From Acidovorax delafieldii 2AN (lineage in GTDB: Bacteria > Pseudomonadota > Gammaproteobacteria > Burkholderiales > Burkholderiaceae_C), in the NCBI RefSeq assembly GCF_000175235.1, contig NZ_ACQT01000005.1:1-64000 (forward strand): a DNA stretch of 64,000 bases. The letters run 5' to 3'. Below the pieces are notes generated by a model. The model searched no databases and was not told the origin of the DNA. It worked only from the letters and a program-made list of their open reading frames with translations. Shown here in pieces: positions 55,542 to 63,791 of the stretch. Each line of letters begins with the position of its first letter. Position 1 is the first letter of the stretch. Made by a program: the position numbers and the translations under genes.

Positions 55542-56324
55542 ATGGCAACGACCAACGAACCCCTGCAACTGAATCTCGGCTCCTTGCGCAGCGCGATGTC
55601 GCTGACGCTACACACGCACCACGCCTCGCGCATCTGGCATGGCCGCGCCGCCGCCGAGGGGCGACCGGGCATCGTCGGCCTGAACGGCTACATCGCCCAG
55701 ATGAACAAGATGCGGCGCGGCTCGGAGCAGGACGACCCGTACAGCGACTTCTGGATGCTGCGCATCGAAGACAAGCTCGACCAGACGAAAGCCACGCTGC
55801 AATCGCTGCGCGAGCAAGTGGACCAGGCGCTCGCGAGCGTGCCGCCGGCACTCACCCTGGGCGAGAACCTCAACGTGCAACCCGTCAAGCTGCCGCTGTT
55901 CGTCAATGCGCAGCTCGGCTTTGCCGCGGTGTATCTGCTCGCCGACTACGACGACATCGCCCGCAAGCTGATCCTCGCGCACCACACCGCGCTGATCGAT
56001 CGCTCGACGCTCGAACGCTGGCTCAACGAGGGCGCGCATGCGCTGCGCAGCCTGTTCTCGTTGGCCCAGCAGTACCGCTATTCGGGCTGCACCCGCGACG
56101 ACTTCGCGGCGAAAAACGCCGCAGCACGCGCGGCGCTGGAGAAGTTCGGCGAGCTGCCGCAGGACGTGCTGGAAGGCACGCGCCGCTCGAAGTTCGCGCC
56201 GCCCATCGTGCGCCGTGGCCTGCAGCAGCGCAATGACGATCCTGCCGCAGCCGATTCCCCCAACGACGAGGCTGCCACCACCGAGACCCCCGATACGCCG
56301 GCAGGTGAGGACGCGCAGGCATGA
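55542..56324 (+). CDS. Integrating conjugative element protein, PFL_4669 family
   Basis: The 260-residue protein has the family opening NLGSLRSAMSLTLHTHHASR followed by IWHGRAAAEGRPGIVGLNGY, a clear match to TIGR03761. A middle domain reads LPLFVNAQLGFAAVYLLADY. The C-terminus is a low-complexity acidic tail (AADSPNDEAATTETPDTPAG). The function is unknown. It corresponds to the gene before inrR in ICEclc and overlaps the next gene by 4 bp (ATGA). Confidence 0.9.
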   Translation: MATTNEPLQLNLGSLRSAMSLTLHTHHASRIWHGRAAAEGRPGIVGLNGYIAQMNKMRRGSEQDDPYSDFWMLRIEDKLDQTKATLQSLREQVDQALASVPPALTLGENLNVQPVKLPLFVNAQLGFAAVYLLADYDDIARKLILAHHTALIDRSTLERWLNEGAHALRSLFSLAQQYRYSGCTRDDFAAKNAAARAALEKFGELPQDVLEGTRRSKFAPPIVRRGLQQRNDDPAAADSPNDEAATTETPDTPAGEDAQA

Positions 56325-56848
56325 GCGCCCCGAACTGCGACACCCGCTACTTCCGTCCGCTGCAACAGACCGCCTTCATGCGGCTGGAACACGCCGCCTC
56401 TCTAAAAGGCCTTTTAAAGCCCTTTAAAGGTAAAGGGGACTTGGAGGCCTGGGCCAGCCAGTGCTTCGCCATGCGCGACGAACTGATTGGCTTGGCGCAG
56501 CGACAGGTGCTGCAACAGGCTGTCGGGCATCCCTTCCACCTGCTACCCATCGAGCTGGCCCAGCAGACAACTGGCGCGGGAACGACGTTCCTTCGCTGGC
56601 GAAAGCACGACCGCTCGGCCATGGGCGTAGCCCTGTGGCAGGAGCTGATGGCGAGCACCAGCACGCCGGCCAACCTGCTGGCCGACCTGCACGCGATCGA
56701 GCTGCAGCGCATCACGTTGAACATGCAGATCAGCCTGCTGCACACCTTGGGCAGGCAGGCGCAGGAATGCGCCAGCAAAGCGGCCGAGGCGGACAACGCC
56801 TACCTGCGCCGGCTCACGTCCACCCCACCCGCAATGCGCGATCGGTGA
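56321..56848 (+). CDS. inrR: DUF3158-like protein at the InrR position
   Basis: The 175-residue protein begins MSAPNCDTRYFRPLQQTAFM. It contains a helical core (AMRDELIGLAQRQVLQQAVG) and HPFHLLPIELAQQTTGAGTT, then a second helical half. It matches the DUF3158 type. In ICEclc the gene immediately before ssb encodes InrR, which boosts integrase expression in a subset of cells. I apply the symbol by position. It is coupled to the upstream gene and ssb follows after 73 bp. Confidence 0.7.
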   Translation: MSAPNCDTRYFRPLQQTAFMRLEHAASLKGLLKPFKGKGDLEAWASQCFAMRDELIGLAQRQVLQQAVGHPFHLLPIELAQQTTGAGTTFLRWRKHDRSAMGVALWQELMASTSTPANLLADLHAIELQRITLNMQISLLHTLGRQAQECASKAAEADNAYLRRLTSTPPAMRDR

Positions 56849-56921
56849 TTGCGCCAGCCATCCCAGCACGCGCCCGGCGCCGACGAGGCACGGGTATTTC
56901 AACCACCACGGAGATCACACC

Positions 56922-57374
56922 ATGAGCACGCATTTTTCTGGCGAGGGCAACATCGGCTCGCCACCGGAGTACCGCGAATTCCCCAACGGCAACGACGAGC
57001 CGCGGCGCTTATTGCGGCTGAACGTCTATTTCGACAACCCCGTCCCCACCAAGGGCGGCGACTTCGAGGACCGCGGCGGTTTCTGGGCGCCGGTGGAAAT
57101 CTGGCACCGCGACGCCGCCCACTGGAAGGACCTCTACCAGAAGGGCATGCGCGTGCTGGTCATCGGCCGCATGGAGCGCGAACCCTGGACGGACAACGAG
57201 GATCAGCCACGCGAGACCTGGCAGATCAACGCGCGCAGCGTCGGCATCTTGCCGTTTCGCATCGAGTCCGTGACCCTCAGCCCCAGGCAGCAGGAGACCA
57301 CACAGGACGCGCAGCCGAAACCCCAGCCCGCCCAGGAACCGACCGCGCCGAAGGAGCCGAAGCGCAGGAAGTGA
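56922..57374 (+). CDS. ssb: ICE single-stranded DNA-binding protein
   Basis: The 150-residue OB-fold protein starts MSTHFSGEGNIGSPPEYREF. Aromatic and strand-forming residues such as LRLNVYFDNPVPTKGG, APVEIWHRDAAHWK and GMRVLVIGRMEREPWTDNE match Ssb. A Gln/Pro/Lys-rich tail follows (QDAQPKPQPAQEPTAPKEPK). It lacks the canonical DDDIPF tip, so it may not recruit the host Ssb partners. It probably coats transferred or replicating single strands. Confidence 0.9.
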   Translation: MSTHFSGEGNIGSPPEYREFPNGNDEPRRLLRLNVYFDNPVPTKGGDFEDRGGFWAPVEIWHRDAAHWKDLYQKGMRVLVIGRMEREPWTDNEDQPRETWQINARSVGILPFRIESVTLSPRQQETTQDAQPKPQPAQEPTAPKEPKRRK

Positions 57375-57379
57375 CCCGA

Positions 57380-57412
57380 CATGGGGCGGCGGCGGTTGTC
57401 CGTCGCCCCATG
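57380..57412. terminator. Hairpin after ssb
   Basis: Perfect arms CATGGGGCG and CGCCCCATG enclose 15 nt just after the ssb stop. No T-run follows, so terminator function is uncertain. Confidence 0.45.
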
Positions 57413-57419
57413 CCCTCGC

Positions 57420-57442
57420 GAGCTATCCCCAGGGGATAGCTC
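57420..57442. repeat. ICE palindrome copy 3 (before topB)
   Basis: Arms GAGCTATCCCC and GGGGATAGCTC around one A, identical to copy 2. It lies in the 272-bp space before topB, about 205 bp upstream of the start. Confidence 0.88.
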
Positions 57443-57646
57443 CATCAACGTCCACCGGCTTCCACGCGCTCCCGAAAATCGCGGCTCCCGGCGCGCACAC
57501 CCCGGCCGCAAGCCACTCCTGTCCCCGCCATTCCATCCCGTGAAAGTGGTCGCCACCACATGCGGCTTGTTTGCTGCTGCCCCTGGTGGTGCTCGGCATC
57601 CTCGATTCCAGCAACTCAGTGAACCACGGAATTCGGATGGACGGAC

Positions 57647-59659
57647 ATGCGGCTGTTTTTGTGCGAGAAGCCCTCCCAGGGCAAAGACATTGGCCGGATT
57701 CTCGGCGCGACGCAGCGCGGTGAAGGCTGTCTCAGCGGCTCCGGCGTCACCGTCACCTGGTGCATCGGCCATCTCGTCGAAGCGGCAGCCCCCGAGGTCT
57801 ATGACGCGGCGCTCAAGCGCTGGTCACTGGAGCAGTTGCCCATCATTCCCCAGCAATGGCGGGTCGAAGTCAAACCGAAGACTGCCACGCAGTTCAAGGT
57901 CGTCAAGGCGCTTCTGGCGAAGGCGACCCATCTGGTCATCGCCACCGATGCCGACCGCGAGGGCGAGCTGATCGCCCGCGAGATCATCGACCTGTGCGGC
58001 TACCGCGGCCCCATCGAGCGGCTATGGCTGTCGGCGCTCAACGATACGTCGATCCGCACCGCGCTCGGCAAGCTGCGGCCGTCATCCGACACGCTGCCGA
58101 TGTACTACTCGGCGCTGGCGCGTTCGCGCGCCGACTGGCTCGTGGGCATGAACCTCAGCCGGTTGTTCACCGTGCTCGGGCGGCAGGCGGGCTATGACGG
58201 CGTGCTCTCGGTCGGGCGTGTCCAGACGCCGACGCTCAAGCTCGTCGTGGACCGCGACCGCGAGATCGCGGCTTTCAAGTCGGTGCCGTTCTGGGCCATC
58301 GACGTGACCCTGTTCGCAGGTGGACAGGCTTTCAGTGCGCAGTGGGTTCCGCCCGATGGCTGCACCGACGACGCGGGCCGCTGCCTGCAGCAGCCCATCG
58401 CTCAGCAGGCCGCGCAGCAGATCCGCGCTGCGGGTACTGCCCAAGTGGTGTCGGTCGAGACCGAGCGCGTGCGCGAAGGCCCGCCGCTGCTGTTCGACCT
58501 GGGGACGCTCCAGGAAGTCTGTTCCAAGCAGTTCGGGCTGGACGTTCAAGAGACCCTTGAAATCGCCCAGGCCCTGTACGAGACCCACAAGGCCACGACG
58601 TACCCGCGTTCCGATTCGGGCTATCTGCCCGAAAGCATGTTCGCCGAGGTGCCCACGGTCCTGGACAGTCTGCTCAAGACAGATCCGTCACTGCGCCCGA
58701 TCATGGACCAGCTCGATCGCTCGCAGCGCTCGCGTGCCTGGAACGACGGCAAGGTCACGGCGCACCACGGCATCATCCCGACGCTCGAACCCGCGAACCT
58801 CGCTGCGATGAGCGAGCGGGAACTGGCCGTGTACCGCCTCATCCGGGCGCATTACCTGGCGCAATTCCTCCCTCACCACGAGTTCGACCGCACCGTCGCC
58901 GAGCTTTCCTGCAGCCAGCAGAAGCTGGTGGCCACCGGAAAGCAGGTGGTCGTCAATGGCTGGCGTCTGGTGCTGGCCGAGCCCCAATCGGACGAGGACG
59001 GTGAAGCCACGGCGCGCAGCCAGGTGCTGCCCGCCCTGCGCGAGGGCATGGCGTGCCAAGTAGCCGAGGCAGAGGTCAAGGCGCTCAAGACGATGCCACC
59101 CAAGCCCTATACGCAGGGCGAACTGGTCAAGTCGATGAAAGGCGTGGCGCGCTTCGTGACCGACCCGCGCCTGAAACAGAAGTTGAAGGAAACGACGGGC
59201 ATCGGCACCGAAGCCACGCGCGCCAACATCATCACTGGCCTGCTGACGCGGGGCTATCTCGTGAAGAAAGGACGCTCCATTCGCGCATCGGATGCGGCAT
59301 TCACGTTGATCGACGCCGTGCCTGCGGCGATTGCCGACCCCGGAACCACCGCCGTGTGGGAGCAGGCGCTCGACATGATCGAGGCCGGACAGCTCACCCT
59401 TCAAGTCTTCATCGGCAAGCAGGCCGCCTGGATTTCGCAACTGATCGCGCAGTACGGCAGCACCTCGCTGTCCATCAAGGTTCCCCAGGGACCCGCTTGC
59501 CCGCAGTGCGGCGCACCGACGCGCCAGCGCACCGGCAAGACCGGCCCCTTCTGGTCATGCAGTCGCTACCCCGACTGCAAAGGCACGCTGCCGGTCGAAA
59601 CCGGCGCGTCCAAGCGCGGTGCCTCGCGCCCGTGCAGTAGCGGCCGCAAAGGCTCTTGA
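57647..59659 (+). CDS. topB: DNA topoisomerase III (ICE-encoded)
   Basis: This type IA topoisomerase of 670 residues begins MRLFLCEKPSQGKDIGRILG. The Toprim domain has ATDADREGELIAREII. The active-site tyrosine lies in KATTYPRSDSGYLP, and the C-terminus has a zinc-finger-like CPQCGAPTRQRTGKTG followed by WSCSRYPDC. It relieves linking during replication or transfer. ICEclc relatives carry topA/topB here. The frame, length and catalytic residues are all intact. Confidence 0.95.
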   Translation: MRLFLCEKPSQGKDIGRILGATQRGEGCLSGSGVTVTWCIGHLVEAAAPEVYDAALKRWSLEQLPIIPQQWRVEVKPKTATQFKVVKALLAKATHLVIATDADREGELIAREIIDLCGYRGPIERLWLSALNDTSIRTALGKLRPSSDTLPMYYSALARSRADWLVGMNLSRLFTVLGRQAGYDGVLSVGRVQTPTLKLVVDRDREIAAFKSVPFWAIDVTLFAGGQAFSAQWVPPDGCTDDAGRCLQQPIAQQAAQQIRAAGTAQVVSVETERVREGPPLLFDLGTLQEVCSKQFGLDVQETLEIAQALYETHKATTYPRSDSGYLPESMFAEVPTVLDSLLKTDPSLRPIMDQLDRSQRSRAWNDGKVTAHHGIIPTLEPANLAAMSERELAVYRLIRAHYLAQFLPHHEFDRTVAELSCSQQKLVATGKQVVVNGWRLVLAEPQSDEDGEATARSQVLPALREGMACQVAEAEVKALKTMPPKPYTQGELVKSMKGVARFVTDPRLKQKLKETTGIGTEATRANIITGLLTRGYLVKKGRSIRASDAAFTLIDAVPAAIADPGTTAVWEQALDMIEAGQLTLQVFIGKQAAWISQLIAQYGSTSLSIKVPQGPACPQCGAPTRQRTGKTGPFWSCSRYPDCKGTLPVETGASKRGASRPCSSGRKGS

Positions 59660-60196
59660 CCGACCCCGTTCCCCGAGAGCCGTGCCCGCCATCGGCGGCG
59701 TGGCCCATGTCCCGCACGCCCTGCGGGATGCCCAGCGCGCAACGCCTTCTCTTGTCCGTGTGCGCGTCCCGCCCAGCCGTACCCGGCTGCGGGACCTGAA
59801 GGTAGCTTCTCCGCGAACCATGTCCGGGGTCTCCCGGCGCATTCTGTTGATCTGCATTTTTCCGCCCCTGCGAAGGGTCCCCCGATGGCTTGCCAGGCTG
59901 CGAGCCACCCGGAGACCCTTCACGGTCAGCGGTATTCGATGCCGTGCCCAACGGCGAAAAACTGGGCTCCTTTTGTGCGCGGATGTGCGCCAGAAGATAC
60001 CGGCGCCAACCACGACATGCGCCGGGTGTGATTGCTGACAGCAGACGGTTCTAGCGACGACCGGGCCTGCCAATCAGCCCACGGGTGGTTCTGTCCTCCC
60101 GAGCCGAAGGCCGCTGGGCCTTCGGCGCCTTTCTCCTGCCGATCAACGTCCCGGCCCGGCCAAACGGTCCAGGGCCACACGAACAGGAGACACGCC
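59660..60196 (+). promoter_or_regulatory. Intergenic region before the methyltransferase gene
   Basis: These 537 bp show no convincing gene. A perfect hairpin with arms GCCGAAGGCC and GGCCTTCGGC, loop GCTG, lies at 60103-60126 and is followed by GCGCCTTTCTCC. It may end an upstream transcript or structure the leader. CAGGAGA before the ATG at 60197 is a good Shine-Dalgarno. Confidence 0.55.
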
Positions 60197-61807
60197 ATGA
60201 ACCCGCAACCTCGCACCCCACGCGGTGCGCCCCAGCCCGCGCCACTGCTGTACGGCAGCGTGTGCAGCGGCATCGAGGCCGTGAGCCTCGCCTGGCAACC
60301 CCTCGGCCTCGAAGCCGCATGGTTTGCCGAGATCGAGCCGTTCCCGAGCGCCGTGCTCGCCCACCGTTACCCCCGCGTGCCCAATTTGGGCGACATGACC
60401 GCGATCGCCCGCCAGGTGCGTGCCGGCACCGTGCCGGCGCCCGACATCCTGGTCGGCGGCACGCCGTGCCAGTCGTTCAGCGTTGCAGGTAGCCGCCGCG
60501 GGCTGGATGACCCGCGCGGAGCCCTTTCCCTTGCCTATGTGGAGCTTGCAAATGCCATCGACCAAACCCGCCATCAAGACCGCCGCCCGGCGGCAACGCT
60601 CGTCTGGGAAAACGTCCCAGGCGTCCTCAACGACCGCAGCAATGCCTTCGGGCATTTCCTGGGCGCATTGGCCGGAGAAAGCCGTCCGCTCCAGCCGCCA
60701 GGGGATCGGTGGGCGCACGCTGGTTGTGTGTCTGGACCCCGCCGCCGCATCGCCTGGCGCGTGCTCGACGCTCAATATTTCGGCGTCGCCCAACGCCGCA
60801 AGCGCGTGTTTCTTGTGGCAAGTGGTGGGGATGACCTCGATCCCGCCGAAGTACTTTTTGAGCGCGCAGGCCTGCTCGGGGATTCTTGTGCGGGCCGCGC
60901 GCCGTGGCAAGAAGCTGCCCGCGTTGCTGGACCGGGTACTGAATCAGCAGGCGCAGGCCTCGCAGGATTCGCAGGACTGAAGCAGTTCTACGGCAAGGTC
61001 ACGACGACGTTCGGATTCAGCGGCGGCATTGGCCCCGTCGATGTGGCGGCATGCCTCATGGCCGCTGGCCCTAAGCACGACATTCGCACCGAGACGTTCA
61101 TGGTGCAGTCGGTCGCCGGCAGCATCGCCCACGCCCTCGACACCGCCAACAACGGCAAGGGCAGCAGCGAGGACGGTACCGGCAAGGGTGTTCCGATCAT
61201 CGCCTTCACCGCCCAGGGCAGCGGCGCCGATGCCACGCTCGACCTGACGCCGACGCTGCGCGCTGGCAGCCATCGCAACAGCCATGCGAACGCCGGAGTC
61301 GTGCCCGCCATCGCCTTCGCGCAGAACAACCGTGGCGAAGTACGCTTCGAATCGGGCCATGGCCAGGTCGCTTGCACCATCCTGTCCAACGGCAAGCCTG
61401 GCTACGGGGTGCCGATGGTGGCCTGCGTGTCCCTGCGCGGCCGTGAGCAGGGTCTTGCCGCCGAGCTGGACGGCAACGTAGCGGCCGCGCTACGCACCAG
61501 CGGCGGCGGCGCGGACAAGCCCCATGTGCTGGCCCCCGACTTCGCGGCGCATTTCCGCTACGGCTGGAACGACCCCGGCCCCGGCGACTGGTCGCATTGG
61601 CGCGTGCGGCGGCTGATGCCCGTGGAGTGCGAGCGGCTGCAAGGCATGCCCGACGACTACACGCTGATCCCGTACCGCGGCAAGCCCGCCGCGGACGCGC
61701 CGCGCTACAAGGCGATCGGCAACTCCATGGCCGTCCCGTGCATGGCATGGCTGGGCCAGCGGCTGGTGCAGTGCCTGCACAAGACGGGCTCGACCGCTTC
61801 GGATTGA
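60197..61807 (+). CDS. DNA (cytosine-5-)-methyltransferase
   Basis: The 536-residue Dcm-type enzyme has motif I GSVCSGIEAVSLAWQPLGLE, motif IV with the catalytic Cys in VGGTPCQSFSVAGSRRGLDD, motif VI VWENVPGVL and motif VIII VAQRRKRVFLV. Motifs IX-X (RRLMPVECERLQGMPDDYT, KAIGNSMAVP) are near the C-terminus. The region between VIII and IX is unusually long (about 200 residues), with sequences such as LDLTPTLRAGSHRNSHANAG. No restriction partner is adjacent, so it is likely an orphan methylase that protects the ICE on entry into new hosts. The start MNPQPRTPRGAPQPAPLLYG is used. Confidence 0.92.
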   Translation: MNPQPRTPRGAPQPAPLLYGSVCSGIEAVSLAWQPLGLEAAWFAEIEPFPSAVLAHRYPRVPNLGDMTAIARQVRAGTVPAPDILVGGTPCQSFSVAGSRRGLDDPRGALSLAYVELANAIDQTRHQDRRPAATLVWENVPGVLNDRSNAFGHFLGALAGESRPLQPPGDRWAHAGCVSGPRRRIAWRVLDAQYFGVAQRRKRVFLVASGGDDLDPAEVLFERAGLLGDSCAGRAPWQEAARVAGPGTESAGAGLAGFAGLKQFYGKVTTTFGFSGGIGPVDVAACLMAAGPKHDIRTETFMVQSVAGSIAHALDTANNGKGSSEDGTGKGVPIIAFTAQGSGADATLDLTPTLRAGSHRNSHANAGVVPAIAFAQNNRGEVRFESGHGQVACTILSNGKPGYGVPMVACVSLRGREQGLAAELDGNVAAALRTSGGGADKPHVLAPDFAAHFRYGWNDPGPGDWSHWRVRRLMPVECERLQGMPDDYTLIPYRGKPAADAPRYKAIGNSMAVPCMAWLGQRLVQCLHKTGSTASD

Positions 61808-61873
61808 TCGGCGACGCAGCCTGCGGGCCGCGCCATTCTTCCTCCTGCACTGCCGATGTATCGGCAGCAGCCC

Positions 61874-62052
61874 GCAGCCAGGGTGTCAAGGCTGCCGCGG
61901 GTTCCACCCGCGCCACCCGCCAGTTCGCCTCGGCATCTCACCGGCGAACGCTGCCCACCGGGGCATTGATGCCTCTTTTTTCTCCAACCCACGGGATGGC
62001 CGCCACGTCCCGTCAGGGGCATGTCGCCACCCGGTCGATTTCAGGACTTCCC
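61874..62052 (+). repeat. Structured leader A (duplicated at 62773)
   Basis: This begins with a 54-bp block that recurs with 7 differences at 62773. It contains CAGCC/GGCTG and GCGGGT/ACCCGC hairpins. Then come GATGCC and a T-run, and a further hairpin with CGGGATGGC/CGTCCCG. It leads directly into the gene at 62053. Confidence 0.65.
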
Positions 62053-62610
62053 ATGGACAACATCTCCAAGCAAGACCGCATCACGCTGAAGAACCTCAAG
62101 GTGGCCGACTTTGCCAGCGAGGAAACGATGTGCTTCAGCGCCACCGTCATGTTCGACGGTACTCCCATCGCCGAGGCCCGCAACGACGGCCACGGTGGCT
62201 CGACGTTCCTGCGCGCGCTCAATGGCAAGGCGGCGCTGCTGGCTCAGGCCGAAACCTTCGCCAAGGGACTGCCGCCTGCGCCGCTCGACCTCGGCCAAGA
62301 GGGTGAAGCCCCTCACTACATCGCCATGACGCTCGACTTCCTGGTCGATGAACTGGCCGATGCCATGCACGCAGAACGCAAGGTGCGAGCCGCGTTCAAC
62401 CGAGACATCGGCAACAAGGTGCTGTTCATCAAGGACGGCAAGCTGCTGTTCATCAAAGGCATCAAGCTCAAGGCCATCGCCGACCGCAAGGCGTACTTCG
62501 CTTCGCTGCGCGCCCGGCAGGCCCAGCCCATCGTCATCCTCGCCGAGCTTCCGCCCGAGCAGGCATTCGACCTGTGGAAGCAGCATGTCCTGGGCGACAA
62601 GCCCGACTGA
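62053..62610 (+). CDS. ICE protein of unknown function (185 aa)
   Basis: I do not recognise a characterised family. The protein begins MDNISKQDRITLKNLKVADF. It has ETMCFSATVMFDGTPIAEAR and NDGHGGSTFLRALNGKAALL in the N-terminal half, and a hydrophilic helical C-terminus (FIKDGKLLFIKGIKLKAIAD). It is of a type found in many ICEs of this group. A strong terminator follows and a duplicated structured leader precedes. The start is chosen after ACTTCCC, and the upstream in-frame extension is leader. Confidence 0.75.
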   Translation: MDNISKQDRITLKNLKVADFASEETMCFSATVMFDGTPIAEARNDGHGGSTFLRALNGKAALLAQAETFAKGLPPAPLDLGQEGEAPHYIAMTLDFLVDELADAMHAERKVRAAFNRDIGNKVLFIKDGKLLFIKGIKLKAIADRKAYFASLRARQAQPIVILAELPPEQAFDLWKQHVLGDKPD

Positions 62611-62635
62611 CCAAGCGCCGACGCACCCTCCTGAC

Positions 62636-62668
62636 AGCCCCGCACTCGATGCGGGGCTTCTTTTTCTC
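62636..62668 (+). terminator. Intrinsic terminator
   Basis: Arms AGCCCCGC and GCGGGGCT around a 7-nt loop, then TCTTTTTCT. It ends the unit of the 185-residue protein. Confidence 0.93.
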
Positions 62669-62772
62669 TGTGCGCATCAATCGGGGCTGGGCCGGATGCC
62701 GTTTTCCAACTGACGCAGCGAGCCCCGCACACGAAGCTGCCCGCATGTTCGCTGATTCGTCAGCACATGCCA

Positions 62773-62941
62773 GCAGCCAGGGTTTCCAGGCTGCCGCGGG
62801 TCTCACCCGCGTCACCCACCAGTCCGCATCGCATCCATTGCGCGGACGTGCGTCCTCGTGACGCTGATGCTTTTTATCCACCGCGTGCGGGAGCTGCCAT
62901 CCCGTGAGGGACGAGGCCCCGCTTTTCCAAGGAGCCCGTCC
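62773..62941 (+). repeat. Structured leader B (copy of 61874)
   Basis: The first 54 bp match leader A with 7 differences. The following GATGC plus T-run and the hairpin GCGGGA/CATCCCG-type repeat the same plan. It leads into the gene at 62942. The rest of the 331-bp gap from 62611 holds only the terminator. Confidence 0.65.
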
Positions 62942-63166
62942 ATGTCCCAGCAAGCCTCTTTCGGCCAGTCCTTCGGGAAATTGGCCCTGACCTACTGCGG
63001 CAAGTTCCTGCCGCTCGAAGTCCTGCAAAGCGCCGCCGGTCACTACATCGGCACGCGCGATACCGAAGGCCCCGTTTCGCGGGAATCCCGCGAGTACTTC
63101 CGTAGCCATGCCGCGGCTCAACGTGCCCTCGAAAGAGGCGGCTGGTCCCAGCTCGCCATCCCCTGA
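62942..63166 (+). CDS. Small ICE protein (74 aa)
   Basis: No family is recognised. It begins MSQQASFGQSFGKLALTYCG and continues KFLPLEVLQSAAGHYIGTRD with SRESREYFRSHAAAQRALER later. The pattern suggests a small folded helical protein. It has the same gene direction and leader type as the gene at 62053. Codon use and length are consistent with a real gene, but no function can be given. Confidence 0.75.
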   Translation: MSQQASFGQSFGKLALTYCGKFLPLEVLQSAAGHYIGTRDTEGPVSRESREYFRSHAAAQRALERGGWSQLAIP

Positions 63167-63189
63167 TCCAACTAGAGAGGAATCACGTC

Positions 63190-63582
63190 ATGAACCAGCT
63201 ACTTCCACAGGAAGTCGTCGATCAGATCATGCGGGAAGAACAGCATTTCGCTGCCGCGCCCCAAGCCTTTTTCGAGGCATGGAAGCGCGGCGTCGAGATC
63301 GCTGGCCCCGAATGGTTCGGCGATGGCACCCGTGAAGGTCTGAACCAGGCCAAGAGCAAGTGGGATCTGCGTCCCAACATGCTGCTGCTCAACGATGCCC
63401 TCGGCGTCCTGAGCAGCGGGGAACGCATGTTCCTGTCCGCCATGGTCAGCTTCTACAACGCGCGTGAGGGCGGTGCCATGCTCAAGCGCTGCCATTTCTA
63501 CGGACTGTCCGACTTCGACGGTCTCGATCTGCAACGCCGCAAGGTCATCGCCGACCTGCTCGTGAACTACAACGGTTGGTGA
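63190..63582 (+). CDS. ICE protein of unknown function (130 aa)
   Basis: No family is recognised with certainty. The protein begins MNQLLPQEVVDQIMREEQHF and contains KSKWDLRPNMLLLNDALGVL and SSGERMFLSAMVSFYNAREG. It ends DLLVNYNGW. It is helical and soluble. It starts 23 bp after the 74-residue gene with GAGAGGAATCACGTC before the ATG, so the two form one unit. Confidence 0.78.
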   Translation: MNQLLPQEVVDQIMREEQHFAAAPQAFFEAWKRGVEIAGPEWFGDGTREGLNQAKSKWDLRPNMLLLNDALGVLSSGERMFLSAMVSFYNAREGGAMLKRCHFYGLSDFDGLDLQRRKVIADLLVNYNGW

Positions 63583-63622
63583 GCCGGTCCCCGGCACACC
63601 ACCATGTCTTCGTTCACTCCCG

Positions 63623-63658
63623 ATGAGGGACATGCGCCCACAAGGCCGTGTCCCTCAT
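63623..63658 (+). terminator. Hairpin after the 130-residue gene
   Basis: Perfect 10-bp arms ATGAGGGACA and TGTCCCTCAT enclose 16 nt and are followed by TTATTT. It is probably a terminator. Confidence 0.65.
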
Positions 63659-63740
63659 TTATTTCCCGCCGTCCAGCGCAGTGCTGACACCGTCGTGGTC
63701 AGCCTTGTCTGACGCATTTTCCACTTTCAACCCACCGGGT

Positions 63741-63764
63741 CCAATTCCCGGTGGCGGGAATTGG
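63741..63764 (+). other. Perfect hairpin in the leader of the last gene
   Basis: Arms CCAATTCCCG and CGGGAATTGG around GTGG. It lies about 28 bp before the ATG at 63792 and may be a regulatory leader structure. Confidence 0.5.
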
Positions 63765-63791
63765 CTCCATTATTCAATCTGGAGTGTTCCC

